Shown here: piece by piece, positions 1 to 7,541 of the stretch | How the letters are laid out: each line of letters begins with the position of its first letter | How positions within the stretch are numbered: position 1 is the stretch's first letter | Assembly: GCA_002381185.1 (NCBI GenBank) | Contig: DFOA01000036.1 | Span: 11,653 to 75,652 of the forward strand | Length of the DNA: 64,000 bases | Direction of reading: 5' to 3' | Origin: Firmicutes bacterium UBA3553 | GTDB taxonomy: Bacteria; Bacillota; Clostridia; Tissierellales; Sedimentibacteraceae | The notes under the pieces: model-generated | What the model was told of the DNA's origin: nothing | Databases searched by the model: none | What the model saw: only the letters and a program-made list of their open reading frames with translations | Program-made: the position numbers and the translations under genes

Positions 1-2067
1 CTGAAGCGGCGCCGCAAGTCCTGCAACTATTGCAGTGAACATGGATATTACTTCACCAAAGTTTGAAGAAAGCAGGAACAGCACAGTTTTCTTGATGTTC
101 TGATAAATTCCCCTGCCTTCGGCAACTGCTTTTTCAATTGTGGCAAAGTTGTCATCTGTGAGTACCATGTCGGCAGCTCCCTTGGCAACGTCGGTACCTG
201 TTATGCCCATGGCAACTCCAATATCTGCCGCCTTTAATGAAGGAGCGTCGTTAACGCCGTCACCTGTCATTGATACTATGCTTCCGTTTGATTTAAAAGC
301 TTTAACAATCATTACCTTATGTTCAGGTGATACACGTGCAAATACTCTTAAATTCCTTACTCTGTCATTTAACTGTTCCTGAGTAATCTCATTTAATTCG
401 GTGCCTGTGATGCACTGTCTTTCATCTTCTGCAATGCCCAATTCTTTTGCAATTGCAAGAGCTGTGTCTCTGTGGTCTCCGGTAATCATTATTGTAGTGA
501 TTCCAGCATGCTTCAAGACTTTTACAGAATCCTTCGCCTCAGGGCGAGGTGGGTCAATCATACCGACCAAGCCTACAAATGTAAGATTTTCTTCACTTGC
601 CGAATCGTCACCTTCCTTGATTCCAAGCGCTAATACTCTGAGAGCTCCCTTTGCCATTTCAGAAGCAGCTTTATTTATATCTGCAATATGTTTATCAGTA
701 ATAGCAGCAGCTTCGCCGTTTAGATAAATTTTCTTGCATCGGCCCAGGAGAATATCCATTGCACCTTTTGTATAGCTCACAATTTTGCCTGATTTGTCTT
801 TGTGAACAGTTGTCATAAGTTTACGTGCTGAATCAAATGACTGCTCATTAATTCTGGGGTTAGTTTTTTCGAGACCTTCTCTTGTTACGTCAACCAATGC
901 GCCCATATCCAATAATGCAAGTTCTGTGGGGTCTCCTATTCTTTCGCCGTTAGCTGTAGAAGCATCGTTACATAATACAAAACCGTTCATAAACATTGTA
1001 TTTTTATCAAATGAAAGCTCTTTAACATCCTTCATTTGACCGTCTAAATAAGCTTTAGTCACAGTCATTTTATTTTGTGTCAAAGTACCTGTCTTATCTG
1101 AACAAACAGTACTTACTGCTCCTAATGTTTCAACTGCGGGAAGTTTACGTACTATAGTGTTAACCTTAACCATTCTTTGAACGCCAAGAGCAAGCACTAT
1201 GGTAACAACTGCTGTAAGACCCTCGGGGATTGCGGCAACTGCCAGTGAAATAGCGGTAATGAGCATTTCAACCATGTCTCTGCCCTGGATCAGTGCAATA
1301 CCGAACATTGCAACAATTATAACAACAGCCACGATACCAAGAACCTTTCCTAAATCGTTAAGCCTTTTTTGAAGAGGAGTGAGTTCTTCTTCGCTTTCAT
1401 TTAACATTGCAGCTATTTTACCGATTTCGGTATTCATTCCTGTGTATACGACCACACCTTCACCACGTCCGTAGGCAACACTGGTTGAAGAGAATGCCAT
1501 ATTAATTCTGTCACCGATTCCCACTTCACCAGCAGCTAAAAAGCTTGCATCCTTATCAACAGGAACGGATTCTCCTGTTAGTGCGGATTCCTCAATTTTT
1601 AAGTTGACAGACTGTAATAATCTTAAATCGGCCGGTATTATACGTCCGGCTTCCAATATGACTATGTCTCCTGCAACTAATTCTGCTGCTGGTATTTCCA
1701 TTATTTTTCCGTTACGTCTGACCATTGCCGTTGGACTTGTAAGATTTTTTAAGGCTTCAAGAGCAGCCTCTGCTTTTGATTCCTGCACTACTCCTATTAT
1801 AGCATTAATTAATACCACAAGCAGAATTATGATTGCGTCTGTTACTTCGTCTAAAGCAATTGATATTGCCGCCGCCGCAAACAATATATAAATCATGGTG
1901 TCCTTTAATTGAGCCAAAAACATTTGTAGAATTGTTTTTCGTTTTTTCTCAACCAAAGCATTAGGACCATTCTGCTCTAACCGCTTTTTTGCTTCTTCTT
2001 GACTGAGGCCGCTGTTTTGAACATTCAATTCTGAACATACAGAATCAGCACTTTTTTGATAATACAT
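1..2067 (-). CDS. Cation-transporting P-type ATPase (P2A, Ca2+/Mn2+ type), 3' end outside window
   Basis: ATP-driven cation export pump of the plasma membrane. Only the N-terminal 689 residues are in the window; the gene runs off the left edge. Visible parts are the N-terminal cation ATPase domain, the TGES actuator motif, the ion-site segment AAIPEGLTAVV in transmembrane helix 4, the phosphorylation motif DKTGTLT with Asp324, and the start of the helix 5-6 region at the edge. Families of this kind are about 880-900 residues, so roughly 200 are missing. The start ATG at 2067 follows a GGAG-like site. It is preceded by a consensus promoter, a yybP-ykoY aptamer and a terminator hairpin. The architecture alone suggests calcium transport, but the riboswitch points to manganese efflux (inference). 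Confidence 0.93.
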   Translation of the reverse strand, partial: MYYQKSADSVCSELNVQNSGLSQEEAKKRLEQNGPNALVEKKRKTILQMFLAQLKDTMIYILFAAAAISIALDEVTDAIIILLVVLINAIIGVVQESKAEAALEALKNLTSPTAMVRRNGKIMEIPAAELVAGDIVILEAGRIIPADLRLLQSVNLKIEESALTGESVPVDKDASFLAAGEVGIGDRINMAFSSTSVAYGRGEGVVVYTGMNTEIGKIAAMLNESEEELTPLQKRLNDLGKVLGIVAVVIIVAMFGIALIQGRDMVEMLITAISLAVAAIPEGLTAVVTIVLALGVQRMVKVNTIVRKLPAVETLGAVSTVCSDKTGTLTQNKMTVTKAYLDGQMKDVKELSFDKNTMFMNGFVLCNDASTANGERIGDPTELALLDMGALVDVTREGLEKTNPRINEQSFDSARKLMTTVHKDKSGKIVSYTKGAMDILLGRCKKIYLNGEAAAITDKHIADINKAASEMAKGALRVLALGIKEGDDSASEENLTFVGLVGMIDPPRPEAKDSVKVLKHAGITTIMITGDHRDTALAIAKELGIAEDERQCITGTELNEITQEQLNDRVRNLRVFARVSPEHKVMIVKAFKSNGSIVSMTGDGVNDAPSLKAADIGVAMGITGTDVAKGAADMVLTDDNFATIEKAVAEGRGIYQNIKKTVLFLLSSNFGEVISMFTAIVAGLAAPLQ

Positions 2068-2117
2068 AGTTTTCTTTTCTCCTTATAAATGTTTTTCTTA
2101 GTATGCCATTTTTTGAA

Positions 2118-2173
2118 TAAAAAAAGACTTTAAGCATATCTTTTTTTTCAAATAAAAGATACACTAAAAGTCT
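2118..2173 (-). terminator. Riboswitch expression-platform terminator
   Basis: On the minus strand a long imperfect hairpin (AGACTTTTAGTGTATC arm against GATATGCTTAAAGTCT) is followed by seven T residues, about 50 bases before the ATPase start. Its 5' arm overlaps P1 of the aptamer, giving a classical choice between antitermination and termination. Confidence 0.85.
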
Positions 2174-2260
2174 GGTTACCTGAATTACATGGCAGATTTT
2201 CAGCCAGAATGCTTCGATTCCGTGTTGTTGACTGAAAATTTAAAACTACTCCCTTTTAGT
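2163..2260 (-). promoter_or_regulatory. yybP-ykoY (Mn2+) riboswitch aptamer
   Basis: Read on the minus strand, the leader opens with ACTAAAAGGGAGTAG and closes with CCAGACTTTTAGT, so the ends form an 8-bp P1 (ACTAAAAG with CTTTTAGT). GGGAGTAG, the internal CAGTCAACAACACGG and the TCTGGCTGA segment correspond to conserved parts of the yybP-ykoY family. The 3' strand of P1 is also the 5' arm of the downstream terminator, so aptamer closure and termination exclude each other. That predicts an ON switch upon Mn2+ binding, as known for this family. Confidence 0.85.
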
Positions 2261-2266
2261 ATTTTT

Positions 2267-2295
2267 ACTTTAACAAATGAAAATATTTTTGTCAA
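2267..2295 (-). promoter_or_regulatory. Sigma-A-type promoter of the ATPase leader
   Basis: Minus-strand TTGACA and TAAAGT are separated by 17 bases. The predicted start lies about 7 bases downstream, at the first bases of the riboswitch P1. Confidence 0.8.
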
Positions 2296-2397
2296 GTAAT
2301 ATTTATGACAGATTAGAGTGTGATTATGCGTTCTTAAAGTTCTTTTTTGATGAAAAATGAATAAAATTTAATGAATGATAAAAGTTGGAGGATTAAT

Positions 2398-2763
2398 ATG
2401 AATATAATTAAATTGCTTAAATATTCCCTTTTCTTGCTTTTGATGACACTGGCAGTATTTTTTATTTTGACTATTTATATGTATTATTTTTCAAGGCAGC
2501 CATCCTTGGAAATAGCATACAGGTTTGTTGTACCGATCTGCATGTTTATAGTTTCTTTATTGTATTCTAAAAATATTCATGAAAGAGGACTTCTAAGAGG
2601 AATAGAAATTTGGATAGTTTATTTTGCAATTGTGCTTTTAATGAAAGTTTTGTTCAGATATCCTGCTGAAATAAGCATTTTGCAGAATTTATTATATCTG
2701 CCGGTATCAATTCTCGGAGGAGTGATAGGAGTAAATTTAAAACAGCGTTTCGCTCAGAGATAG
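2398..2763 (+). CDS. Small membrane protein, TIGR04086/YrzE-like
   Basis: A 121-residue integral membrane protein with four predicted hydrophobic segments (about residues 6-27, 43-57, 68-83 and 94-112) and no catalytic motif. ATG 2398 is chosen over an in-frame upstream ATG at 2371 because TTGGAGGATT precedes it. Size, topology and position directly before the SCIFF peptide gene match the clostridial TIGR04086 family, whose function is unknown. The family call rests on size, topology and neighbourhood, not on a sequence comparison. Confidence 0.6.
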   Translation: MNIIKLLKYSLFLLLMTLAVFFILTIYMYYFSRQPSLEIAYRFVVPICMFIVSLLYSKNIHERGLLRGIEIWIVYFAIVLLMKVLFRYPAEISILQNLLYLPVSILGGVIGVNLKQRFAQR

Positions 2764-2847
2764 CATATTGCTAAAATGTATAAAAAAATGCTTTTAAATA
2801 ATCTCCAAAAATGCTATAATTTAAAAAGTTTAAAAGGAGGTTCATTT

Positions 2848-2988
2848 ATGGTACATATTAAAACACTTAACAAAACTAAACTTACTGATAATATGAATGC
2901 AAAAGGATGCGGCGAATGCCAAACTTCATGTCAGTCTGCATGCAAGACTTCTTGTACGGTAGGAAACCAAAAGTGCGAGAACAAATAA
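2848..2988 (+). CDS. scfA: SCIFF ranthipeptide precursor (six cysteines in forty-five residues)
   Basis: A 46-residue precursor peptide. It has a basic/polar leader, then six cysteines at 20, 23, 27, 31, 35 and 42 with GCGECQTSC and SACKTSC spacing, which is diagnostic of SCIFF. A radical SAM maturase is known to install a thioether cross-link from Cys to a neighbouring residue. ATG 2848 follows a strong AAAGGAGG site; a longer in-frame extension to 2776 lacks one. The maturase gene follows after a terminator hairpin. The peptide is nearly universal in Clostridia and its biological role is unresolved. Confidence 0.93.
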   Translation: MVHIKTLNKTKLTDNMNAKGCGECQTSCQSACKTSCTVGNQKCENK

Positions 2989-2992
2989 ACCT

Positions 2993-3017
2993 GTAGTGGC
3001 TCAGCCACTACTTTTTT
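2993..3017 (+). terminator. Intrinsic terminator between SCIFF peptide and maturase
   Basis: GTAGTGGC, a TCA loop, GCCACTAC and six T residues. It lies between precursor and maturase, so it probably lets the peptide be made in excess and the enzyme by readthrough. Confidence 0.85.
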
Positions 3018-3057
3018 CTGTATGCTAATATGAACCTTAAATTTTTTGGAGGAAAAG

Positions 3058-4392
3058 ATGATACACCTATATAGTATGGACAATATGTACTTTGTTATTG
3101 ACACAAACAGCGGATTAGTACATGTCGTTGACGAAGTAATTTATGATTTATTAACTGAAGAAAATTTCAAATGTACACATAAGGTTGAAGAAATTGAAAA
3201 AAAATACGGCAAAGAAACTACGTACGAAGCAGTTTCGGAAATTAACTATCTCATAGTTAACAATATGCTTTATACAGAAGATTTAAGTCCGGTGAATAAA
3301 ATAAAGCCTGCTATAAAAGCAATGTGCCTGAATATGACTCACGACTGCAATTTAAGATGTGAGTACTGCTTTGCTTCACAGGGGAGCTACAACGGAGAAA
3401 GAGCATTTTTAGACTTTGAAACAGGGAAAAAAGCATTTGACTTTCTTGTGAAAAATTCTGGTTCAAGAAGAAATCTTGAAGTGGATTTTTTTGGAGGGGA
3501 GCCGCTTATGAATTTCGAAACAATTAAAATGCTGGTTGAATACGGAAGATCAATAGAAAAAGAATATAATAAAAACTTCAGGTTCACAGTAACCACAAAC
3601 GGTGTCTTGCTGGATGATGAAAAAATTGACTATATAAATGAAAACATGGACAATGTGGTACTCAGCATTGATGGAAGAAAAACCACCAATGACCGCATGC
3701 GAAAAACTGTCAATGAAAAAGGCAGCTATGATGTGATTGTAAATAATTTTAAGAATTTTGTGCAGAAAAGAATGGACAAGGATTATTTTGCCAGAGGAAC
3801 ATACACAGCATTTAACCTTGATTTCTCGGAAGATGTAAGACATATCAGAGATTTAGGCTTTGATAAGATTTCGGTTGAACCCGTTGTAGCCAAGCCGGAA
3901 GAAAAGTATGCATTAAAGGAAGAACATTTAGAATACTTAAAAAATGAATACGAAAAACTTGCAAAGCTGTATATTGACTCCCAAGGAGATGAAAATAAAA
4001 GATTCCAATTTTTCCATTTCAATATAGAATTAGATGGAGGACCTTGCATTTATAAAAGATCCATAGGCTGCGGAGCCGGAACCGAATATATTGCAGTAAC
4101 ACCGACAGGTGATTTTTATCCATGCCATCAGTTTGTGGGACAGGAAGAGTTCATAATAGGAAATGTTGATGAAGGCATAACAAAGGATGCTGTGGTTGAC
4201 AAGTTCAGAAACGTATCTGTTAACGAAAAACCGATATGCAAAGACTGCTGGGCAAAATATTACTGCAGCGGCGGATGCCATGCCAATGCATATAATTTCA
4301 ACCAGGATTTCAACACTCCTTACGGTGTTGGATGCGAGCTGGAGAAAAAGCGCATTGAATGCTCAATTTATATAAAAGCCAAGTTAAGCTGA
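3058..4392 (+). CDS. scfB: SCIFF radical SAM maturase (thioether cross-link-forming, SPASM)
   Basis: Cytoplasmic radical SAM enzyme of 444 residues that modifies the adjacent SCIFF peptide. The N-terminal ~80 residues form a precursor-recognition (RRE/PqqD-like) region. The radical SAM cluster motif CNLRCEYC is at Cys97, Cys101 and Cys104, followed by the FFGGEPL motif. The C-terminus holds a SPASM/twitch cysteine set (CGAGTEYIAV, FYPCHQF, CKDCWAKYYCSGGC, a late GCELEKKRIEC) for two auxiliary [4Fe-4S] clusters. ATG 3058 is preceded by TTTTGGAGGAAAAG. The context with scfA makes the assignment secure. Confidence 0.95.
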   Translation: MIHLYSMDNMYFVIDTNSGLVHVVDEVIYDLLTEENFKCTHKVEEIEKKYGKETTYEAVSEINYLIVNNMLYTEDLSPVNKIKPAIKAMCLNMTHDCNLRCEYCFASQGSYNGERAFLDFETGKKAFDFLVKNSGSRRNLEVDFFGGEPLMNFETIKMLVEYGRSIEKEYNKNFRFTVTTNGVLLDDEKIDYINENMDNVVLSIDGRKTTNDRMRKTVNEKGSYDVIVNNFKNFVQKRMDKDYFARGTYTAFNLDFSEDVRHIRDLGFDKISVEPVVAKPEEKYALKEEHLEYLKNEYEKLAKLYIDSQGDENKRFQFFHFNIELDGGPCIYKRSIGCGAGTEYIAVTPTGDFYPCHQFVGQEEFIIGNVDEGITKDAVVDKFRNVSVNEKPICKDCWAKYYCSGGCHANAYNFNQDFNTPYGVGCELEKKRIECSIYIKAKLS

Positions 4393-4512
4393 ATCTGTTG
4401 AAACATAATAGTTTAATTTTAAAAAATAGTGGTAAATATATATTGAAATATAGTATAATAATATATATAGAAAATGAGTTCTAGTATTATACAACAAGAG
4501 AGGAGTGTTAAT

Positions 4513-5010
4513 ATGCAAGTAGGTTTTATAGTTATCTTAATAATAGCAATATTTGTAGCGGTATTTGCTATTCAAAACGGAGCACCTGTTGATGTGGATT
4601 TGTTTTTTGCTACCTTCAGGACACCTTTGGCTGTTGTGATGATGACATGTATTATTATCGGCGCAGTAATTGTATTAATTTTAGGAACTACCAGACAATT
4701 TAAGAAAAGATCAGAGTCAAAGGAAATGAAAAACAAAATGAGGACTCTTGAAAGCGACAAGGTGCTTGCTGACAATAACATTAAATCGATGGAAACCGAA
4801 CTCCAAACATTAAAGGACAGCAACAACTCACTTACAGCAAAGATTTCCGAGCTTGAGGAAAGAAATAAAATACATACAGAAACAATTGAGAAACTAAATA
4901 ATGAGTTGGATTTAATAAAAAAACAACACACATCAGTTGAATCAAGTAATACAGATGAAGGTGCCGGAATAACAAACTACGATGAAAAAAGTGAAGCTCA
5001 AAGTGAATGA
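4513..5010 (+). CDS. LapA-domain (DUF1049) membrane protein with coiled coil
   Basis: 165 residues. Two N-terminal transmembrane helices (about 2-20 and 36-57) flank an AIQNGAPVDVDLFF segment typical of lipopolysaccharide-assembly-protein-A domain proteins. Residues ~65-140 are a charged, heptad-like coiled coil. ATG 4513 follows GAGAGGAGTG. The last 29 bases overlap the start of recJ in another frame, implying translational coupling. In a Gram-positive organism an LPS role is unlikely; function is unknown. Confidence 0.75.
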   Translation: MQVGFIVILIIAIFVAVFAIQNGAPVDVDLFFATFRTPLAVVMMTCIIIGAVIVLILGTTRQFKKRSESKEMKNKMRTLESDKVLADNNIKSMETELQTLKDSNNSLTAKISELEERNKIHTETIEKLNNELDLIKKQHTSVESSNTDEGAGITNYDEKSEAQSE

Positions 5011-6898
5011 ATACGATAAGAATGAAATTTATGAAATAAGCAGGACATTCAATCTGTCAAACATATCCTCGCGTATACTTTTAAACAGAAAATTAAGAAC
5101 ATTTGAAGAAATAGAAGAATTTCTTGATCCTGACTTCAAATATTTTGAGAGTGTTGAAAATTACAAGGATTTGTCAAAAGGATGTTTAAGGATTTTGGAA
5201 GCTGTAAACAATAAGGAAAGAATCATAGTTTATGGAGATTACGACGTAGATGGCGTAACCTCCATAAGCCAATTTATGGTACTTCTGCAGAAGGCTGGGG
5301 CAATTATAGATTATTACGTTCCTGAACGAGAAAGCGAAGGCTATGGGATTAGCACAGATTTCGTGGAAGGTCTTAAAATTGATTCTATAAAAGCAGATTT
5401 AATAATAACAGTTGACTGCGGAATAGCAGAAATAGAAAAAATTAGCCAGATCAGCAGCTTGAAAAAGGATGTTATAATTTTAGATCATCACCAATGCAAG
5501 GAAGAAATTCCTCCTGCTTATGCTGTTATAAATCCCAAACAAAAAGACTGTCCATCGAAAAATAAGCATTTATGTGCGGCAGGGCTGTCTTTTAAATTTT
5601 TGCTTTATTTAAACGGGTACTTAAAAATAGAAAATGTTGAAGATGTACTCCTTGAACTTGCGTGTCTGGGAACAATTGCTGATATTGTCGATTTAATAGG
5701 TGATAACAGAATTATTGCCAAGAACGGATTAGTAAAAATAAATGATACAAAAATAATAGGATTAAAGAAGCTTATGGAGGTTTCAGGCATAGGCGGCAAG
5801 AAAATTGAATCTTATCACATCGGATTTATAATTGCTCCCAGAATAAATGCGGCAGGCAGAATGGATACCGCAAAAAAAGCAATTAAGCTTATGCTGACAA
5901 CAGATGAAACTGAAGCTGAGCTTTTAGCCTTAGAGCTTGAAAGCTTAAATTTACTCCGGAAGCAAGCTGAAGGAGTTATTTTTGAAGAAGCTGTAAATAA
6001 TATAGAGACGAATTTTTTATACAAAAAAAACATTATTGTTGTATACGGCGAAAATTGGCACGAAGGTGTGCTCGGAATAGTTGCTTCAAGGCTGACAGAG
6101 AAGTATGAAAGGCCAAGCGTTGTTATTTCAATAAAGGATGGTGTGGGCAAAGGCTCAGCAAGAAGCCTTGGATACATTGATATTTTTGAAGCATTTAAAT
6201 CAGTTGAGCAGTATCTTGTTAAGTATGGCGGTCACAAGCTGGCTGCGGGACTAACAATATTGGAGAAAAATATTAATATTTTTGCCAATGAATTAAATAA
6301 TTACATTCAGGGTGAATGTGTTCAAGACTACAATGAAATTGTATCGGATGCAGTTGTGAATATAAGTGATATAAGCTTTGAGTTATACAATGAAATTTGC
6401 AGGTTTGAACCCTTTGGGGCGGGAAATCCCAAGCCGGTTCTGGCAATTGATGATGCTGATTTAAAAAGCATCAGAAAGGTCGGCAAGACTGGAAATCACA
6501 TAAGTTTTGTCCTTTCAAAAAATGGAAAGGAAGTACCGGTTATAGGCTTTGGAAAAATAAATATGTTGGAAAAGGTGCTCGCAAAACCTTCAGCATATGC
6601 AGTAATGCTAAGCTTAAATGAATTTAACGGCAAAAAAAGCATACAGCTTATTTTACAAAATGTTGAAGAACAGGATACGTTTGAATACATTATTGACGAA
6701 GAAAAAATGAAGGTATTAAACTTCATAATCAATAAAACCAAGTCAAAAATTATTAAAACGGACATATTTATGCTTGTGGAAAAGCTGAATAAATTATATA
6801 ATACAAAAATAACAGCAGAGGAAATAATATGTATGCTTAAAAAGGCTGATAATATACAATATGCATTGAAAAACGACATGTTGTATATTAAAAAATAG
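4982..6898 (+). CDS. recJ: Single-stranded-DNA-specific 5'-3' exonuclease RecJ
   Basis: Recombination and repair exonuclease of 638 residues. The DHH phosphoesterase motifs are visible: GDYDVDG at residues 85-91 (metal-binding Asp), VDCG near 145, and LDHHQC with the DHH triad at 168-170. The DHHA1 domain contains the conserved GGHKLAAG stretch, followed by an OB-like domain and a clostridial C-terminal extension. The start overlaps the lapA-like gene by 29 bases. recJ followed by apt and relA is conserved clostridial order. Confidence 0.95.
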   Translation: MKKVKLKVNEYDKNEIYEISRTFNLSNISSRILLNRKLRTFEEIEEFLDPDFKYFESVENYKDLSKGCLRILEAVNNKERIIVYGDYDVDGVTSISQFMVLLQKAGAIIDYYVPERESEGYGISTDFVEGLKIDSIKADLIITVDCGIAEIEKISQISSLKKDVIILDHHQCKEEIPPAYAVINPKQKDCPSKNKHLCAAGLSFKFLLYLNGYLKIENVEDVLLELACLGTIADIVDLIGDNRIIAKNGLVKINDTKIIGLKKLMEVSGIGGKKIESYHIGFIIAPRINAAGRMDTAKKAIKLMLTTDETEAELLALELESLNLLRKQAEGVIFEEAVNNIETNFLYKKNIIVVYGENWHEGVLGIVASRLTEKYERPSVVISIKDGVGKGSARSLGYIDIFEAFKSVEQYLVKYGGHKLAAGLTILEKNINIFANELNNYIQGECVQDYNEIVSDAVVNISDISFELYNEICRFEPFGAGNPKPVLAIDDADLKSIRKVGKTGNHISFVLSKNGKEVPVIGFGKINMLEKVLAKPSAYAVMLSLNEFNGKKSIQLILQNVEEQDTFEYIIDEEKMKVLNFIINKTKSKIIKTDIFMLVEKLNKLYNTKITAEEIICMLKKADNIQYALKNDMLYIKK

Positions 6899-6917
6899 TC
6901 TCTTAAATGGAGGAATT

Positions 6918-7433
6918 ATGGACTTAAAAGAAAAAATTCGTGTTATAGATGATTTCCCGGCAAAGGGAATAAGCTTCAAAGACATAACAACACTTTTAAA
7001 GGATGCAGATGCGTTAAAGGACTGCATTAATCAAATGGCAGAACGATTTTCAAACGTGCAGGTCGACATGATTGTCGGACCTGAATCAAGAGGCTTTATT
7101 TTTGCTACTCCTCTTGCATACTTGCTCGGCACAGGATTTGTCCCTGTAAGAAAACCGGGAAAGCTTCCTGCTGAAACAATGAGCTATGAATATGAATTGG
7201 AATACGGAACTGATAAATTGGAAATACATAAAGACTCTATCACACCGGGCCAAAAAGTCCTTATAGTTGATGATTTGCTGGCAACAGGGGGCACTATGTA
7301 TGCAGCGGCCAAGCTTGTGGAAAAACTTGGAGGCGAGGTTGTAGGGCTTGGATTTTTAATAGAGCTTGAAGATTTAAACGGAAGAGAAAAATTAACGGGA
7401 TATAAAGTAGAATCATTGATAAAATACAGTTAA
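6918..7433 (+). CDS. apt: Adenine phosphoribosyltransferase
   Basis: Purine salvage enzyme converting adenine and PRPP to AMP and diphosphate. At 171 residues it has the normal family length. The type I PRTase signature VLIVDDLLATGGT (PRPP loop) lies near residues 112-125, and GPESRGFIF is the nucleobase-side loop. The start ATG 6918 has an ATGGAGGAATT site and lies 19 bases after recJ, so it is in the same operon. Confidence 0.97.
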   Translation: MDLKEKIRVIDDFPAKGISFKDITTLLKDADALKDCINQMAERFSNVQVDMIVGPESRGFIFATPLAYLLGTGFVPVRKPGKLPAETMSYEYELEYGTDKLEIHKDSITPGQKVLIVDDLLATGGTMYAAAKLVEKLGGEVVGLGFLIELEDLNGREKLTGYKVESLIKYS

Positions 7434-7541
7434 TAATTAAGAATGAATAATGATAATGAAAGAAGAAATTGTGTAAAGCACAATTTCTTTGTCAATTCTT
7501 AATTTTCAATTGTTAATTCTTAAATTATAAATGGAGAATAT
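7434..7541 (+). repeat. Imperfect palindromic intergenic element with terminator-like hairpin
   Basis: The 108-base gap is largely self-complementary. Its left end TTAAGAATGAATAATGA mirrors the right end TCAATTGTTAATTCTTAA. The core is a 10-bp hairpin at 7464-7488 (AGAAATTGTG, TAAAG, CACAATTTCT) followed by TTTG. It resembles small miniature inverted-repeat elements common between clostridial genes and may act as a weak terminator or mRNA stabiliser between apt and relA. Confidence 0.5.

Noticed and set aside
140..1891. Plus-strand open frames at 140-382, 401-727 and 1604-1891
   Set aside because: They are the antisense of the P-type ATPase, which reads unbroken on the minus strand from 2067 to the edge with DKTGTLT and TGES motifs.
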